Shown: positions 18,134 to 28,396, counted from the first letter of the stretch. The stretch is DNA of 64,000 bases from Pseudomonas sp. S04 (GCF_009834545.1 NZ_CP019427.1:1323001-1387000), one strand, 5' to 3'. Made by a program: numbers and translations. The notes: a model not told the origin generated them from the sequence alone.

Positions 18134-19042
18134 ATGAGTGAAATGGATGACCTGGCGGCATTCGCCGTGCTGATCGAAGCCGGTAGTTTCACGTTGGCGG
18201 CGCAGCGCCTGGGCTGCAGCAAGGGCCAACTGTCCAAGCGCATCAGCCAGTTGGAAGCGCGATTCAGTGTGGTATTGCTGCAGCGCACCACGCGCCGGCT
18301 GAGTCTGACCGCGGCCGGTGCGGCGTTGCTGCCCCAGGCCCAGGCACTGGTGGTGCAGGTGGAGCGCGCACGCCAGGCGTTAGCGCGCCTGAAGGACGAC
18401 ATGGCCGGCCCAGTGCGGATCACCGTGCCAGTGTCATTGGGGGAGACGTTTTTTGATGGCTTGTTGCTGGAGTTTTCTCGCCAGTACCCGCAGGTGCAGA
18501 TCGAGCTGGAGCTGAACAACAGTTACCGCGACCTGTCTCGCGACGGCTTCGACCTGGCGATCCGCTCCGAGGTCGCCAATGACGAGCGACTGGTGGCCAA
18601 GCCGCTGCTGGCCTGGCACGAAATGACCTGCGCCAGCCCGGCCTACCTCGAGCAGTTCGGTGAGCCCCAGGCCCCCCAAGCGTTGGCCGACCACCGCTGT
18701 CTGCTCAACAGCCACTACAGCGGCCGCGAAGAATGGCTGTATCACCAGCAGCACGAATTGCTGCGGGTACGGGTATCCGGGCCGTTCGCCAGCAACCACT
18801 ACAACCTGTTGAAAAAAGCCGCCTTGGCTGGCGCCGGGATTGCGCGCCTGCCGTCCTACCTGTTGCAGGCGGAATTGGCTGACGGCCGTTTGCGCTGGTT
18901 GCTGCGTGACTACCAGACCCGCAGCATGCCGATGTATCTGGTGCACCCGTATCAAGGTGGCTTGCCCAGGCGTACCCAGGTCCTGGCCGATCACCTGATC
19001 GGTTGGTTCAAGCGCAGTGGGGAGGCGCTGGACCGCCTGTAA
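18134..19042 (+). CDS. LysR-family transcriptional regulator
   Basis: The product is 302 aa. The N-terminal winged helix-turn-helix is visible: LAAFAVLIEAGSFTLAAQRL followed by SKGQLSKRISQLEARF (residues 7-45). The effector-binding domain covers about 90-300. It is divergent from the SDR gene, the usual arrangement for a LysR regulator and its target. The start at 18134 is the best; an ATG three codons later is also possible. The effector is unknown. Confidence 0.9.
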   Translation: MSEMDDLAAFAVLIEAGSFTLAAQRLGCSKGQLSKRISQLEARFSVVLLQRTTRRLSLTAAGAALLPQAQALVVQVERARQALARLKDDMAGPVRITVPVSLGETFFDGLLLEFSRQYPQVQIELELNNSYRDLSRDGFDLAIRSEVANDERLVAKPLLAWHEMTCASPAYLEQFGEPQAPQALADHRCLLNSHYSGREEWLYHQQHELLRVRVSGPFASNHYNLLKKAALAGAGIARLPSYLLQAELADGRLRWLLRDYQTRSMPMYLVHPYQGGLPRRTQVLADHLIGWFKRSGEALDRL

Positions 19043-19063
19043 TCAGTTGTCTGGCGCATAAAA

Positions 19064-19086
19064 AAAACGGCCCGAAGGCCGTTTTC
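19064..19086. terminator. bidirectional rho-independent terminator
   Basis: AAAACGGCC and GGCCGTTTT form a 9-bp stem around CGAA, with A- and T-runs on both sides. It serves both the LysR gene and livF, which converge here. Confidence 0.9.
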
Positions 19087-19102
19087 TCTTGACTGCCAGG
19101 GC

Positions 19103-19804
19103 TTAGCCGCCCAGATACGCTTCGCGCACCTTGGGGTCGGTCAGCAGGGCTTCACCAGTGCCTTGCATGACCACCCGGCCGTTCTCCAGAACGTAGGCAC
19201 GGTCGGCGATTTTTAATGCCTGGTTGGCGTTCTGCTCCACCAGGAACACCGTCACACCGTCCTTGCGCAGTTGTTCGATGATATCGAAGATCTGCTGGAT
19301 GATGATCGGGGCCAGACCCAGCGACGGCTCGTCGAGCAGCAGCAGCTTGGGTTTGCTCATCAGCGCCCGGCCGATGGCGAGCATTTGCTGCTCGCCGCCA
19401 GACATGGTGCCGCCGCGTTGGGCAAAGCGTTCCTTCAGACGTGGGAAAAGCCCCAGGACTTTGTCCATTTGCTCCTGGTAATCGCCCTTGTCGGTGAAGA
19501 ATCCGCCCATGGCGAGGTTCTCCTCCACCGTCAGGCGGGAAAACACCCGACGACCTTCCGGCACCACGGCAATGCTCTTGCGCATGATCTGCGCCGAGGT
19601 CTGCCCCACGAGTTCTTCACCCAGGTAGCGGATGCTGCCACTGTGAGCCTGCGGCGAGCCGCAGAGGGTCATCAGCAGGGTCGACTTGCCGGCGCCGTTG
19701 GCACCGATCAGGGTGACGATTTCGCCCTGGCGGATTTCCACGTTGACACTGTGCAGGGCCTGGATCTTGCCGTAGAAGGTGGAAACGTTATCGAATTGCA
19801 GCAT
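19103..19804 (-). CDS. livF: branched-chain amino-acid ABC transporter ATP-binding protein LivF/BraG
   Basis: The product is 233 aa. It is the second ATPase of the high-affinity Leu/Ile/Val importer. Walker A is GANGAGKS (about 34-41), the ABC signature is MSGGEQQMLAIGRAL (about 134-148) and Walker B is LLLLDEPSLGL. It is the last gene of a livHMGF transcript, starting directly after the livG stop codon. A strong bidirectional terminator ends the operon. Confidence 0.96.
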   Translation of the reverse strand: MLQFDNVSTFYGKIQALHSVNVEIRQGEIVTLIGANGAGKSTLLMTLCGSPQAHSGSIRYLGEELVGQTSAQIMRKSIAVVPEGRRVFSRLTVEENLAMGGFFTDKGDYQEQMDKVLGLFPRLKERFAQRGGTMSGGEQQMLAIGRALMSKPKLLLLDEPSLGLAPIIIQQIFDIIEQLRKDGVTVFLVEQNANQALKIADRAYVLENGRVVMQGTGEALLTDPKVREAYLGG

Positions 19805-20572
19805 TTACGCTTCCCCCAGGTAGGCTTTGATCACTTCAGGATTGTCACGGATCTGTTCCGGCGTGCCGTCGGCCAGCGGTGTGCCCTGGTTGATCACGAC
19901 GATGTGGTCGGAAATGCTCATGACCAGTTTCATGTCGTGCTCGATCAGCAACACGGTGACGTTGTGTTCTTCACGCAGGACGCTGATCAGCGCCTTGAGG
20001 TCTTCGGTTTCCTTGGGGTTCAGGCCGGCGGCCGGTTCGTCGAGCATGAGGATCCGTGGACGGGTCATCATGCAGCGGGCGATTTCCAGGCGCCGTTGCT
20101 GACCGTAGGCCAGGGTGCCGGCGGTACGGTTGGCGAACTCCTTGAGGTTGACCTTCTCCAGCCAGTACTCGGCAAACTCCATGGCCTCGCGTTCGCTTTT
20201 GCGGAACGACGGGGTCTTGAACAGGCCGGCCAGGAAGTTGGTGTTCAGGTGACGGTGTTGCGCGATCAAGAGGTTCTCGACCGCGGTCATGTCCTTGAAC
20301 AACCGCACGTTCTGGAACGTACGCACCACGCCTTTGAGGGCAATCTTGTGGCCGGGCAGGCCTTCGATCGGCTCGCCGTCCAGCAGGATGCTGCCGCCGC
20401 TCGGCTTGTAGAAACCGGTGAGGCAGTTGAACACGGTGGTCTTGCCAGCGCCGTTGGGACCGATCAGGGCCACGACCTGTTTTTCCTTGACGGTCAGGGC
20501 CACGCCGTTGACCGCCAGCAGGCCGCCGAAGCGCATGCTCAGATTTTCGACTTTGAGGATCTCACGGCTCAT
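19805..20572 (-). CDS. livG: branched-chain amino-acid ABC transporter ATP-binding protein LivG/BraF
   Basis: The product is 255 aa. Walker A is GPNGAGKTT (about 38-46). The signature region is [14 protein letters not shown], where the usual SGG is replaced by YGQ as in LivG proteins. Walker B is [14 protein letters not shown]. It forms the ATPase heterodimer with LivF on the cytoplasmic side of the importer. The start overlaps the livM stop by four bases (ATGA). Confidence 0.96.
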   Translation of the reverse strand: MSREILKVENLSMRFGGLLAVNGVALTVKEKQVVALIGPNGAGKTTVFNCLTGFYKPSGGSILLDGEPIEGLPGHKIALKGVVRTFQNVRLFKDMTAVENLLIAQHRHLNTNFLAGLFKTPSFRKSEREAMEFAEYWLEKVNLKEFANRTAGTLAYGQQRRLEIARCMMTRPRILMLDEPAAGLNPKETEDLKALISVLREEHNVTVLLIEHDMKLVMSISDHIVVINQGTPLADGTPEQIRDNPEVIKAYLGEA

Positions 20573-21825
20573 TTTCGCAGCTCCATGTGAGGACGTTGCA
20601 TGGGCAGCAGGCCTTGAGGACGCCAGATCATCATCAGCACCATCAAGGCGCCGAACATCAACATGCGGTACTCGCTGAACTCACGCATCATTTCCGGCAG
20701 CAGGATCATCACCACGGCGGCAAGAATCACCCCCAGTTGCGAGCCCATGCCACCCAATACGACGATGGCGAGAATGATCGCCGACTCGATGAAGGTGAAG
20801 GACTCCGGTGTGACCAGACCCTGACGGGCAGCAAAGAAGCTCCCGGCAAAACCGGCAAAGCTGGCACCCAGGGTGAAGGCCGACAGCTTGATGACCGTGG
20901 GGTTGAGACCCAGGGCACGGCAGGCGATTTCGTCTTCACGCAGGGCTTCCCAGGCACGGCCGATCGGCATGCGCAGCAAGCGGTTGATCACGAACAACGC
21001 ACCGAGGGCCAGCAACAGGGCAACCAGGTAGAGGAAGATCACCTTGTTGATCGAGTTGTACGGCAGGCCGAAGTACTCGTGGAACGTCTGCAGCCCTTCG
21101 GCGGCCTTACGTTCGAAAGTCAGGCCGAAGAACGTAGGCTTCTCGATGTTGCTGATGCCGTTCGGGCCGCCGGTGAGGTCGGTCAGGTTGCGCAGGAACA
21201 GGCGGATGATCTCGCCAAAACCCAGGGTCACGATCGCCAGGTAGTCACCGCGCAAGCGCAGTACCGGGAAACCGAGCAGGAAGCCGAAGGTGGCCGCCAT
21301 CAAGCCGGCGATAGGCAGGCAGATCCAGAAGCTCAGGCCGTAGTAATGCGACAGCAGCGCATAACTGTAGGCGCCGACGGCGTAGAAGCCGACGTAACCC
21401 AGGTCGAGCAGGCCGGCCAGGCCGACCACGATGTTCAGGCCCAGGCCGAGCATCACATAGATCAGGATCAGGGTGGCGATATCCACCGCCCCGCGCGAGC
21501 CGAAGAACGGCCAGACCAGGGCGCCGACGATCAGGGCCAGGATGATCCAGCGCTGAGTGGTGGGCAGGGTCAGGAAGTTGCTGGCCTTGGCCGGGATCAG
21601 CGGCATGTTTGGCGAGGATTTCCACGCCGCGCTGATCTGGTGGCTGAACAGGACCCGCAAAAACATCAGGACCGAACACAGGGCGATGGTCGCCAGGATG
21701 GCCGGGCTGGTGTTGTGGACTTCCAGGTTGATGCCGACGATGGTCAGTTTCAGACCCAGTACCGGGTAGGCCACGGCCCACACCAGCAAGGCGCTGAACA
21801 GCGCCGATTTAAGATTCCTAGTCAT
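20569..21825 (-). CDS. livM: branched-chain amino-acid ABC transporter permease LivM/BraE
   Basis: The product is 418 aa with about ten membrane helices, preceded by an extra N-terminal hydrophobic part of some 90 residues that is normal for pseudomonad LivM. The permease signature [18 protein letters not shown] (near 305) docks the ATPases. It pairs with LivH in the inner membrane. Both ends overlap the neighbouring genes by four bases. Confidence 0.96.
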   Translation of the reverse strand: MTRNLKSALFSALLVWAVAYPVLGLKLTIVGINLEVHNTSPAILATIALCSVLMFLRVLFSHQISAAWKSSPNMPLIPAKASNFLTLPTTQRWIILALIVGALVWPFFGSRGAVDIATLILIYVMLGLGLNIVVGLAGLLDLGYVGFYAVGAYSYALLSHYYGLSFWICLPIAGLMAATFGFLLGFPVLRLRGDYLAIVTLGFGEIIRLFLRNLTDLTGGPNGISNIEKPTFFGLTFERKAAEGLQTFHEYFGLPYNSINKVIFLYLVALLLALGALFVINRLLRMPIGRAWEALREDEIACRALGLNPTVIKLSAFTLGASFAGFAGSFFAARQGLVTPESFTFIESAIILAIVVLGGMGSQLGVILAAVVMILLPEMMREFSEYRMLMFGALMVLMMIWRPQGLLPMQRPHMELRK

Positions 21826-22745
21826 ACTTTCTCAACCTCCGGACGGCCCAGAATGCCGGTCGGACGGAACAACAGCACCAGAACCAACAAGCCGAATGCC
21901 ACGACGTCCTTGTACTGGTCGCCGAAGATGTCAGCACCGAATGCTTCAGCCACACCCAGCACCAGACCGCCAAGCATGGCGCCCGGAATACTGCCGATGC
22001 CGCCCAGTACCGCGGCGGTGAAGGCCTTGAGCCCGACCAGGAAGCCGGCGTTCGGGTTGATCACACCGTATTGCATGCTCAGCAGGACGGCCGCGATCGC
22101 CGCCAGTGCAGCACCGATGATGAAGGTCAGGGCAATGATGTTGTTGGTGTTGATACCCAGCAGGTTGGCCATCTTGATGTCTTCGGCGCAGGCGCGGCAG
22201 GCACGACCGAGGCGCGAACGTGAGATGAACATCGTCAGGCCAAGCATGGCCACCAGCGTCACCACGAACACCACGATCTGCATGTAGGAAATCATTACTT
22301 CCGATGCACCGCCTGGCCCGATGGAGAAGTTGCCCGGGATCAGGTTGGGAATGGACTTGTCCTTGGAGTCTTGCGCCAGCAGAACCGTGTTCTGCAGGAA
22401 GATCGACATGCCGATGGCGGAAATCAGCGGAATCAGACGGTTACTGCCACGCAATGGGCGGTAGGCGATCCGTTCGATGCTGTAGCCGTAGGCACTGGTA
22501 ACGACGATGCTCGCGATGAAGGCTGCGGTCATCAACAACGGGACGCTGTCGAGTCCCATCATGGCCAGCCCGGCGATGGCGATGAACGCCACGTAGGAAC
22601 CGATCATGTAGACCTCGCCGTGGGCGAAGTTGATCATTCCAATGATGCCGTAAACCATCGTATAGCCGATGGCGATCAGGGCATACGTGCTGCCAACGGT
22701 CAGACCGTTAACCAGCTGTTGGAAAAAGTGATAGAGGTCAGGCAT
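21822..22745 (-). CDS. livH: branched-chain amino-acid ABC transporter permease LivH/BraD
   Basis: The product is 307 aa with about eight membrane helices. The family motif [20 protein letters not shown] (near 178-197) is the docking loop for the ATPases. It is the first gene of the livHMGF block. A terminator-like hairpin separates it from braC, so expression of the permease genes is probably lower than that of the binding protein. Confidence 0.96.
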   Translation of the reverse strand: MPDLYHFFQQLVNGLTVGSTYALIAIGYTMVYGIIGMINFAHGEVYMIGSYVAFIAIAGLAMMGLDSVPLLMTAAFIASIVVTSAYGYSIERIAYRPLRGSNRLIPLISAIGMSIFLQNTVLLAQDSKDKSIPNLIPGNFSIGPGGASEVMISYMQIVVFVVTLVAMLGLTMFISRSRLGRACRACAEDIKMANLLGINTNNIIALTFIIGAALAAIAAVLLSMQYGVINPNAGFLVGLKAFTAAVLGGIGSIPGAMLGGLVLGVAEAFGADIFGDQYKDVVAFGLLVLVLLFRPTGILGRPEVEKV

Positions 22746-22925
22746 TACAACGCTCCTAAAAACCTGATACGCATTTCACTGGTGGAGTCATTTTCCCGCT
22801 CGAGCCCCGAGGATCTGCATCCTCTTCGGGCATGAGGTTTGCCAGCGAACCGCTGATGACGGTTTTGAGATTTTCAGGTGGGGAGGCTTGCGGATCACGC
22901 AGGCGCGGCCCATACATTCGTAAAA

Positions 22926-22953
22926 CAAAGCCCACGGCACGCCGTGGGCTTTG
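22926..22953 (-). terminator. hairpin between braC and livH, probable attenuating terminator
   Basis: AAAGCCCACGGC and GCCGTGGGCTTT form a 12-bp stem, followed on the minus strand by a TTTGTTTTA tract. It lies 24 bases after braC and about 180 before livH, which fits partial read-through that yields more binding protein than permease. Confidence 0.85.
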
Positions 22954-22976
22954 TTGGCAGTCAGTCAGGCAAGGCC

Positions 22977-24104
22977 TTACTGAGGCGAAACTTCGGTTTT
23001 AGGTTTACCGAAGTGCCACTGGTAGACCACGAACTTGAAGTCTTTCAGGTCGCCCTTGGCGTCGAAGCTCAGGTCGCCAGTCGGGGTTTTGAAAGTACCG
23101 GCGTGGATGGCTTCTGCCACCTTGGCCGCGTCTTCGCTCTTGGCTGCAGTGATGCCGCCGGCGATGACTTCAACAGCCGAGTACGCCGGGAACACGAACG
23201 GGCCGCTCGGGTCTTCTTTCTTGGCCTTGAATGCATCAGCCAGGGCAACGTTGGCCGGGTCCTGGTCGAAGGACTTCGGCAGGGTTACCAGCAGGCCTTC
23301 GGAAGCGTCCTTGGCGATCTGTGAGATGGAGTCGTTACCCACGCCTTCCGGACCCATGAACTTGGCTTTCAGGCCTTTTTCCTGGGATTGACGCAGGATC
23401 AGGCCCAGCTCCGGGTGGTAGCCGCCGTAGTAGACGAAGTCGACGTTGGCTTGCTTGAGCTTGGCGATCATCGAGGAGAAGTCTTTGTCGCCGGCGTTGA
23501 TGCCTTCGAACACGGCAACCTTGACGCCTTTCTTCTCGAGGGTTTGCTTGACGGCGGTGGCGATGCCTTCACCGTATTGCTGTTTGTCGTGCAGGACGGC
23601 AACGATTTTCGGTTTGACGTGATCGGCAATGTAGTTACCGGCGGCAGGGCCCTGGGCGCTGTCGAGGCCGATGGTACGGAAGACCATTTTGTAACCACGG
23701 GCGGTGATGTCCGGGCTGGTGGCAGCCGGGGTGATCATGATCACGCCTTCGTCTTCGTAGATGTCGGAAGCCGGTTGAGTGGAGCTGGAGCACAGGTGAC
23801 CGACCACGAACTTGACGCCATCGTTGACGACTTTGTTGGCAACGGCCACGGCTTGTTTTGGATCGCAGGCGTCATCGTATTCAACGGCTTCGAGTTTCTT
23901 GCCGTTGACGCCGCCTTTGGCGTTGATTTGTTCGATGGCCATTTTGGCGCCACTGAACTGCATGTCGCCGTATTGGGCTACAGGGCCGGTTTTAGGGCCG
24001 GCAATGCCGATCTTGATGGTGTCAGCTGCGAACGAATGGCTGGCAACCCCGGCCAGAACCATAGCGGCAAACAGTTTGGAAATCTGCTTAGTAGCCTTAT
24101 TCAT
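22977..24104 (-). CDS. braC: branched-chain amino-acid periplasmic binding protein BraC
   Basis: The product is 375 aa. A signal peptide of about 26 residues ends SHSFA/A. The mature part is a Venus-flytrap leucine-binding protein: IKIGIAGPKTGPVAQYGDMQF at its start, CDPKQAVAVANKVV, and GHLCSSSTQPAS near 105-116, which holds the substrate carboxylate-binding residues. It binds Leu, Ile, Val (and Ala and Thr in P. aeruginosa BraC) in the periplasm and delivers them to LivHMGF. The start is the only one giving a signal peptide. Confidence 0.96.
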   Translation of the reverse strand: MNKATKQISKLFAAMVLAGVASHSFAADTIKIGIAGPKTGPVAQYGDMQFSGAKMAIEQINAKGGVNGKKLEAVEYDDACDPKQAVAVANKVVNDGVKFVVGHLCSSSTQPASDIYEDEGVIMITPAATSPDITARGYKMVFRTIGLDSAQGPAAGNYIADHVKPKIVAVLHDKQQYGEGIATAVKQTLEKKGVKVAVFEGINAGDKDFSSMIAKLKQANVDFVYYGGYHPELGLILRQSQEKGLKAKFMGPEGVGNDSISQIAKDASEGLLVTLPKSFDQDPANVALADAFKAKKEDPSGPFVFPAYSAVEVIAGGITAAKSEDAAKVAEAIHAGTFKTPTGDLSFDAKGDLKDFKFVVYQWHFGKPKTEVSPQ

Positions 24105-24451
24105 AGTGCTCCACTCTTACTGTTGTAATTTTTATAGTTCTGGCGGCCTGAGGCGCAGAACCGGTAGATGACCTAAGTCTCTCGCGGAAATGCCCCTGGC
24201 AACTGTACCGGTACAGTGTAGAGCGCCGGTTGTTCGCTTGAAAAGCTGGCTGCTGGGGGCAAAACCTGGTGGTGTCGCTTTATTGAAAGAAAAAGACAGA
24301 ATAACGCCATGGCTTTGGCCGGCTTATAGCTGAATCAGCAGCATTGCCTGGGCGTTCCGGTACTTTTCGTTCGATGACGCATTTGAATCCGGGTTTTTCT
24401 GCCAGAGCACCAACGTTATGATTGCGTCGATTTCATTTGCGGACAGGACCC
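24105..24451. other. intergenic region upstream of braC
   Basis: This 347-base gap between divergent genes holds the braC promoter region and the perfect palindrome at 24202-24217. I see no coding frame or RNA gene in it. Confidence 0.6.
24202..24217. promoter_or_regulatory. 16-bp perfect palindrome upstream of braC
   Basis: ACTGTACCGGTACAGT lies about 98 bases upstream of the braC start and about 235 before the DUF2288 gene. It is an operator candidate. The half-site spacing (CTG-N8-CAG) differs from the LexA box, which needs N10. Confidence 0.45.
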
Positions 24452-24757
24452 ATGACTCAAGAACCTAGCACCCTCTATGCCAAGCTGCTTGGTGAAACTG
24501 CATCTATTACCTGGAAGGAACTGGAACCGTTCTTTGCCAAGGGCGCCCTATTGTGGGTCGATCCTGGCCTGGATTTGATCGCCGCTGCCGAGGCGGTGGC
24601 GCAGGACGAAGGCGAGAAAGTGGCTGCCTGGCTGGCCGCCGACCAGCTCGCGAAGCTGTCTGAAACGCGGGCGCTGGATCTTTTCGAGCGCGATCCAGAA
24701 CTGTGGGCCGTGGTGGTTTCACCGTGGATTCTGATCCAGGAAAGGGCGCCGGTTTAA
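24452..24757 (+). CDS. DUF2288 family protein
   Basis: The product is 101 aa, acidic and soluble. The sequence ITWKELEPFFAKGALLWVDPGLDL followed by WLAADQLAKLS matches the DUF2288 family of short proteobacterial proteins. No function is established. I chose the ATG at 24452, with AGGACC upstream, over an in-frame ATG-like start at 24422. Confidence 0.75.
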   Translation: MTQEPSTLYAKLLGETASITWKELEPFFAKGALLWVDPGLDLIAAAEAVAQDEGEKVAAWLAADQLAKLSETRALDLFERDPELWAVVVSPWILIQERAPV

Positions 24758-25038
24758 CGCAGTGCACCCGTTTGGTGCGAAGGCTCCTCCAAGTAAAGTG
24801 TGTAGCGGAGTAGCGTGATGGCACGTTGCCGTAGAGAAAGGCCACAGCCAGGCCTGATCGAGGGTGACGTTCGCGTAATGGGAACAGTTTATTGAGCAGC
24901 CGAATGGCTGCTTAATTGTTTCTGGATGTACCTTGCTGACCTTTGTTTGACCATTCCGGCTGGTGGCGCACGCGGCTTTCCCAAGTCTCGGTGAATCAGC
25001 GACTATTCGCAGACTTTCTATCGCGCAGAGGCATATCA

Positions 25039-25932
25039 ATGGCATCGTTACCTTCACTTGCGTTCGCCGGCATCGGCTTGATGGGCTTGCCGATGTGTCG
25101 TCGCCTGCTGGCTGCGGGTTATCCGCTGACGGTGTGGAATCGTCATCCGCAAAAGTGCGCTGCCCTGGTCGAGGCGGGTGCCCGGCAGGTGGCGAGCCCG
25201 GCCGAACTCTGTGATCACGCCGACCTGATGATGTTGTGCCTGGCCAATACCGAGGTGGTGCGCGAGGTGGTGTTTGGTCCGGCGGGCGTGGCCAGTGGCG
25301 CGAAGGCTGGACAGTTGCTGGTGGATTTTTCCAGCCTGGAACCGACCGCCACCCGGGACATGGCCGCGCAACTGGCCAGCGAATGCGCCATGGGCTGGCT
25401 CGATGCGCCGGTGTCCGGTGGCGTGCCCGGTGCCGAGGCTGGGAGCCTGGCGATCATGGTCGGAGGGGAAGCGGCTGATCTGGAGCGGGTTCGCGCGGTG
25501 CTGCTCAACCTCGGCCAGCGAGTCACGCACATGGGCGCGGTGGGGGCGGGGCAGGTGACCAAGGCTTGCAACCAGATGATCGTGGCCTGCAATGCCCTGG
25601 TGATTGCCGAAGTGGTGGCGCTGGCCGAGCGCTCAGGTGTCGATGCAAGCCGGTTGGCGGACGCCTTGAGCGGCGGTTTTGCCGACTCCAAACCGCTGCA
25701 GATACTGGCTCCGCAGATGGCCGAAAGCCGCTTTGAACCGGTGAAGTGGCACGTGCGGACCCTGCTCAAGGACCTGGATGGCGCGGTGCAGTTTTCTCGC
25801 GAGCAGGGTTCGGCGACGCCAATCAGTGGCCTGGCCGCACAGCTGATGCGCTTGCACGGTGGCCAGGGCTTCCTGGAAAAGGACCCGGCAACCTTGATTC
25901 ATCTGTATCGCGCACCAGCGACAAAGGGCTGA
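25039..25932 (+). CDS. NAD(P)-dependent beta-hydroxyacid dehydrogenase family protein
   Basis: The product is 297 aa. It belongs to the 3-hydroxyisobutyrate / tartronate-semialdehyde / glyoxylate reductase family. The coenzyme motif is FAGIGLMGLPMCRRLL (residues 9-24), the substrate motif is DAPVSGGVPGAEAGSLAIMVGG (about 121-142), and the catalytic Lys lies in GQVTKACNQM (about Lys174). The substrate cannot be set from sequence. The 3' end overlaps the end of the convergent GGDEF-EAL gene by 110 bases. Confidence 0.9.
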   Translation: MASLPSLAFAGIGLMGLPMCRRLLAAGYPLTVWNRHPQKCAALVEAGARQVASPAELCDHADLMMLCLANTEVVREVVFGPAGVASGAKAGQLLVDFSSLEPTATRDMAAQLASECAMGWLDAPVSGGVPGAEAGSLAIMVGGEAADLERVRAVLLNLGQRVTHMGAVGAGQVTKACNQMIVACNALVIAEVVALAERSGVDASRLADALSGGFADSKPLQILAPQMAESRFEPVKWHVRTLLKDLDGAVQFSREQGSATPISGLAAQLMRLHGGQGFLEKDPATLIHLYRAPATKG

Positions 25933-28108
25933 CCGGCTGTAGGGGATTACGCTGGTTGAGCTCATTGAGAATCGGCCGCAGCTCAGCCAGCGGCACTGGG
26001 CAGCTCATCAGGTAACCCTGGATGAAATCGCAGCCAAAACGTTCGAGGAAGCGGTACTGCTCGAAGGTTTCGACGCCCTCGGTGACCACCTGCAACTGCA
26101 GGGTATGGGCCATGACAATAATGGCCTGGACGATTTCCATGTCTTGCGTTGAATCCGGGATGTCCTGGATGAACGAGCGGTCGATCTTTAGCGTGTTCAA
26201 GGGCAGGCGCTTGAGGTAGGCGAGGGACGAGTAGCCGGTGCCGAAGTCATCAATGGACAGGGAAACCCCAAGGGCACGGATTTGCTTGAGCAGCACCAGG
26301 GTGTTGGTGATGTTGCCCATCAACGCGTTCTCGGTGACCTCCAACTCCAGCCTGTCAGCCGCTACCCCGGCCGAGTGCAGGGCCTGCTCGATTTCGTCGG
26401 CCAGCTCCGGGCGCGCCAGGTTGAGCGGGGAGCAGTTGACCGCGATTTTCAGCGAGTCGCAGCCGTGTCGGGACAGTTCGCCGAGGTCTGCACAGGCTTT
26501 GCGCAGCACCCAGTTGTCGAGTTCGGCAATCAGCCCGTTGGCCTCGGCAATGGCGATGAAACGGTCGGGTGCCAGCACGCCGTGGAGCGGATGCTGCCAG
26601 CGGATCAGGGCCTCCAGCTTGGTCACCTGGCCGGTCCGCAGGTCGTAGATCGGCTGGTAATACAGTAGCAGCCCGCTGTCGTCGCGCAGGGCGTTACGCA
26701 GTTCCTCTTCGAGTTGCAGCGCCACCGTTGCCCGGGTTTTCAACTGCTCGTTGAAAAAATGCACACCGTTACGCCCATTGGCCTTGGCTTGGTACAGCGC
26801 CAGGTCGGCGTGTTTGAGCAGTTCCTCGCAGTGCTGGCCATCGTCGGGGAACACGCTGATGCCAATGCTCGTGGTCATGACCATGCGCCGTCCGGCCAGC
26901 TCGATCGGCGCTTTCATTTTCTGCATGATGCGCTCAGCCACTTGCTGGGCCTCCTCGCGATCCAGCAGATTGACCAGCACGCAGAACTCATCGCCGCCAA
27001 ACCGTGCGACCACGTCGTCATGGCTGCGGACCGAGCTTTTGATATGCCCGGCAATTACCTTCAATAGGCTGTCCCCGGCATCATGGCCAAGGCTATCGTT
27101 GATGCGCTTGAAGTGATCGATATCAAGGAACATGATCGCCAGCTTGCCACCCTGTGCGGTTTTCTCCGCAATCTTCTCGGCAAAGATCTGGTTGAAGCCG
27201 CGACGGTTGATCAGGTTGGTCAGGGGGTCGTAAAGCGCCACTTGCTGCAACGACTGCCGGGCCTGGTCCAGTTGGCAGAGCAAGGCATTGACCCGGCACA
27301 GGTCACGCTCCTTGTGTTGCAGTTTGCGGTCGGCCAGCGCTGCGCTGACGCTGCTGCCGATCACCAGCAAGGTGATCACGGTGATGGTCACGCCCAGTTG
27401 CAGCGGGTTGTGGGGCACTGCGAGTGGGGCCGGCACGCCCTCTGGTAGCACCAGCATCATGGCCCACATGCCAGTGAAGTGCATGCTGACAATGCCGCCC
27501 CCCAGCAACAGGCTGGTCGCGTACTTGAGCAGTTGGTGCAGCACCCCGCTGCCAGTGCGCAGGCAGTGCGAGAGCAGCAAAGCTACGGCGCTGGCGAGAA
27601 TGGCGATGATGATCGATACGGCGAACAAACCTGGCGCGAAGTAGATCTGGGCGCTGGAACGCATGGCTGCCATGCCCACGTAATGCATGGCGGCAATCCC
27701 CACTCCGACACCGATCGAGGCGCTGACGTACTGCCAGGGACGCGGCTCTGGATGGCTCAGGGTGTCCATGGTCAAGAAGGCGGCAAGAAAGGCTATCAGC
27801 AGCGAAAGCAGGGTAATCGACAGGTCATAGTGGATGGTGATCGGCGCCTGGAACGCCAGCATGCCGATGAAGTGCATGGCCCATATGCCACCCGCCAGAC
27901 AGCCGGCTCCGACCCAGCGCCAGCGCCTTTGCGAGCGTGGATCTTCGGCATGGCCGACCCGCTCGGCCATGTCCAGAGTGGCAAAACTGGCTGCGCAGGC
28001 GACCAGGTAGGCCAGCAGCACCAACGCCGGGTCGTGGCTGCAGTTGAGTATGACCTGGCCGCCGCTTGCGGGCAGTTCGCTGCTGAAATGCCATCCTAGC
28101 CAGGCCAT
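25823..28108 (-). CDS. MHYT-GGDEF-EAL cyclic-di-GMP enzyme
   Basis: The product is 761 aa. An N-terminal integral-membrane MHYT sensor has about seven helices and three boxes (MHFIGM, MHYVGM, MHFTGM). It is thought to bind copper and sense oxygen, CO or NO. A GGDEF domain follows (about 300-460), with the intact ARFGGDEF active site, then an EAL domain (about 470-720), with the intact KLEALIRW. Both diguanylate cyclase and phosphodiesterase activities are thus possible. An RSHD sits one residue further from GGDEF than the usual RxxD inhibitory site. The last 38 or so residues lie beyond the EAL fold and are coded opposite the end of the neighbouring gene. Confidence 0.93.
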   Translation of the reverse strand: MAWLGWHFSSELPASGGQVILNCSHDPALVLLAYLVACAASFATLDMAERVGHAEDPRSQRRWRWVGAGCLAGGIWAMHFIGMLAFQAPITIHYDLSITLLSLLIAFLAAFLTMDTLSHPEPRPWQYVSASIGVGVGIAAMHYVGMAAMRSSAQIYFAPGLFAVSIIIAILASAVALLLSHCLRTGSGVLHQLLKYATSLLLGGGIVSMHFTGMWAMMLVLPEGVPAPLAVPHNPLQLGVTITVITLLVIGSSVSAALADRKLQHKERDLCRVNALLCQLDQARQSLQQVALYDPLTNLINRRGFNQIFAEKIAEKTAQGGKLAIMFLDIDHFKRINDSLGHDAGDSLLKVIAGHIKSSVRSHDDVVARFGGDEFCVLVNLLDREEAQQVAERIMQKMKAPIELAGRRMVMTTSIGISVFPDDGQHCEELLKHADLALYQAKANGRNGVHFFNEQLKTRATVALQLEEELRNALRDDSGLLLYYQPIYDLRTGQVTKLEALIRWQHPLHGVLAPDRFIAIAEANGLIAELDNWVLRKACADLGELSRHGCDSLKIAVNCSPLNLARPELADEIEQALHSAGVAADRLELEVTENALMGNITNTLVLLKQIRALGVSLSIDDFGTGYSSLAYLKRLPLNTLKIDRSFIQDIPDSTQDMEIVQAIIVMAHTLQLQVVTEGVETFEQYRFLERFGCDFIQGYLMSCPVPLAELRPILNELNQRNPLQPVSPLSLVRDTDESRLPGPFPGSPGHRASASAVRPGH

Positions 28109-28396
28109 CGCATGCCCCGTCGTTGAAACGTCTCGCAGGCGCCATGAACGCTGGCGAATGGCTGGAGTATAGAAGCCGGCAGCTCAGTGAAAGCGGTGAT
28201 GGCACATTGCCTCTTGTTATTTTGAACTTAGCTATATAGCGTTTAGAAATATAGATGGGGAATGCGAGTCGCGGCCTTCGATAAGTCGACATCAGCCTTA
28301 CGAATAATTACAGACAGCGCGCAGGCGCCTGACTAGATTGCAGGTTCCGGGTTGGCAGTAGCGCGCCCATAACAATAAATAAAAAGAGACGGACCC

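Noticed and set aside
24202..24217. LexA box upstream of braC
   Set aside because: The half-sites are CTG-N8-CAG, but LexA needs CTG-N10-CAG.
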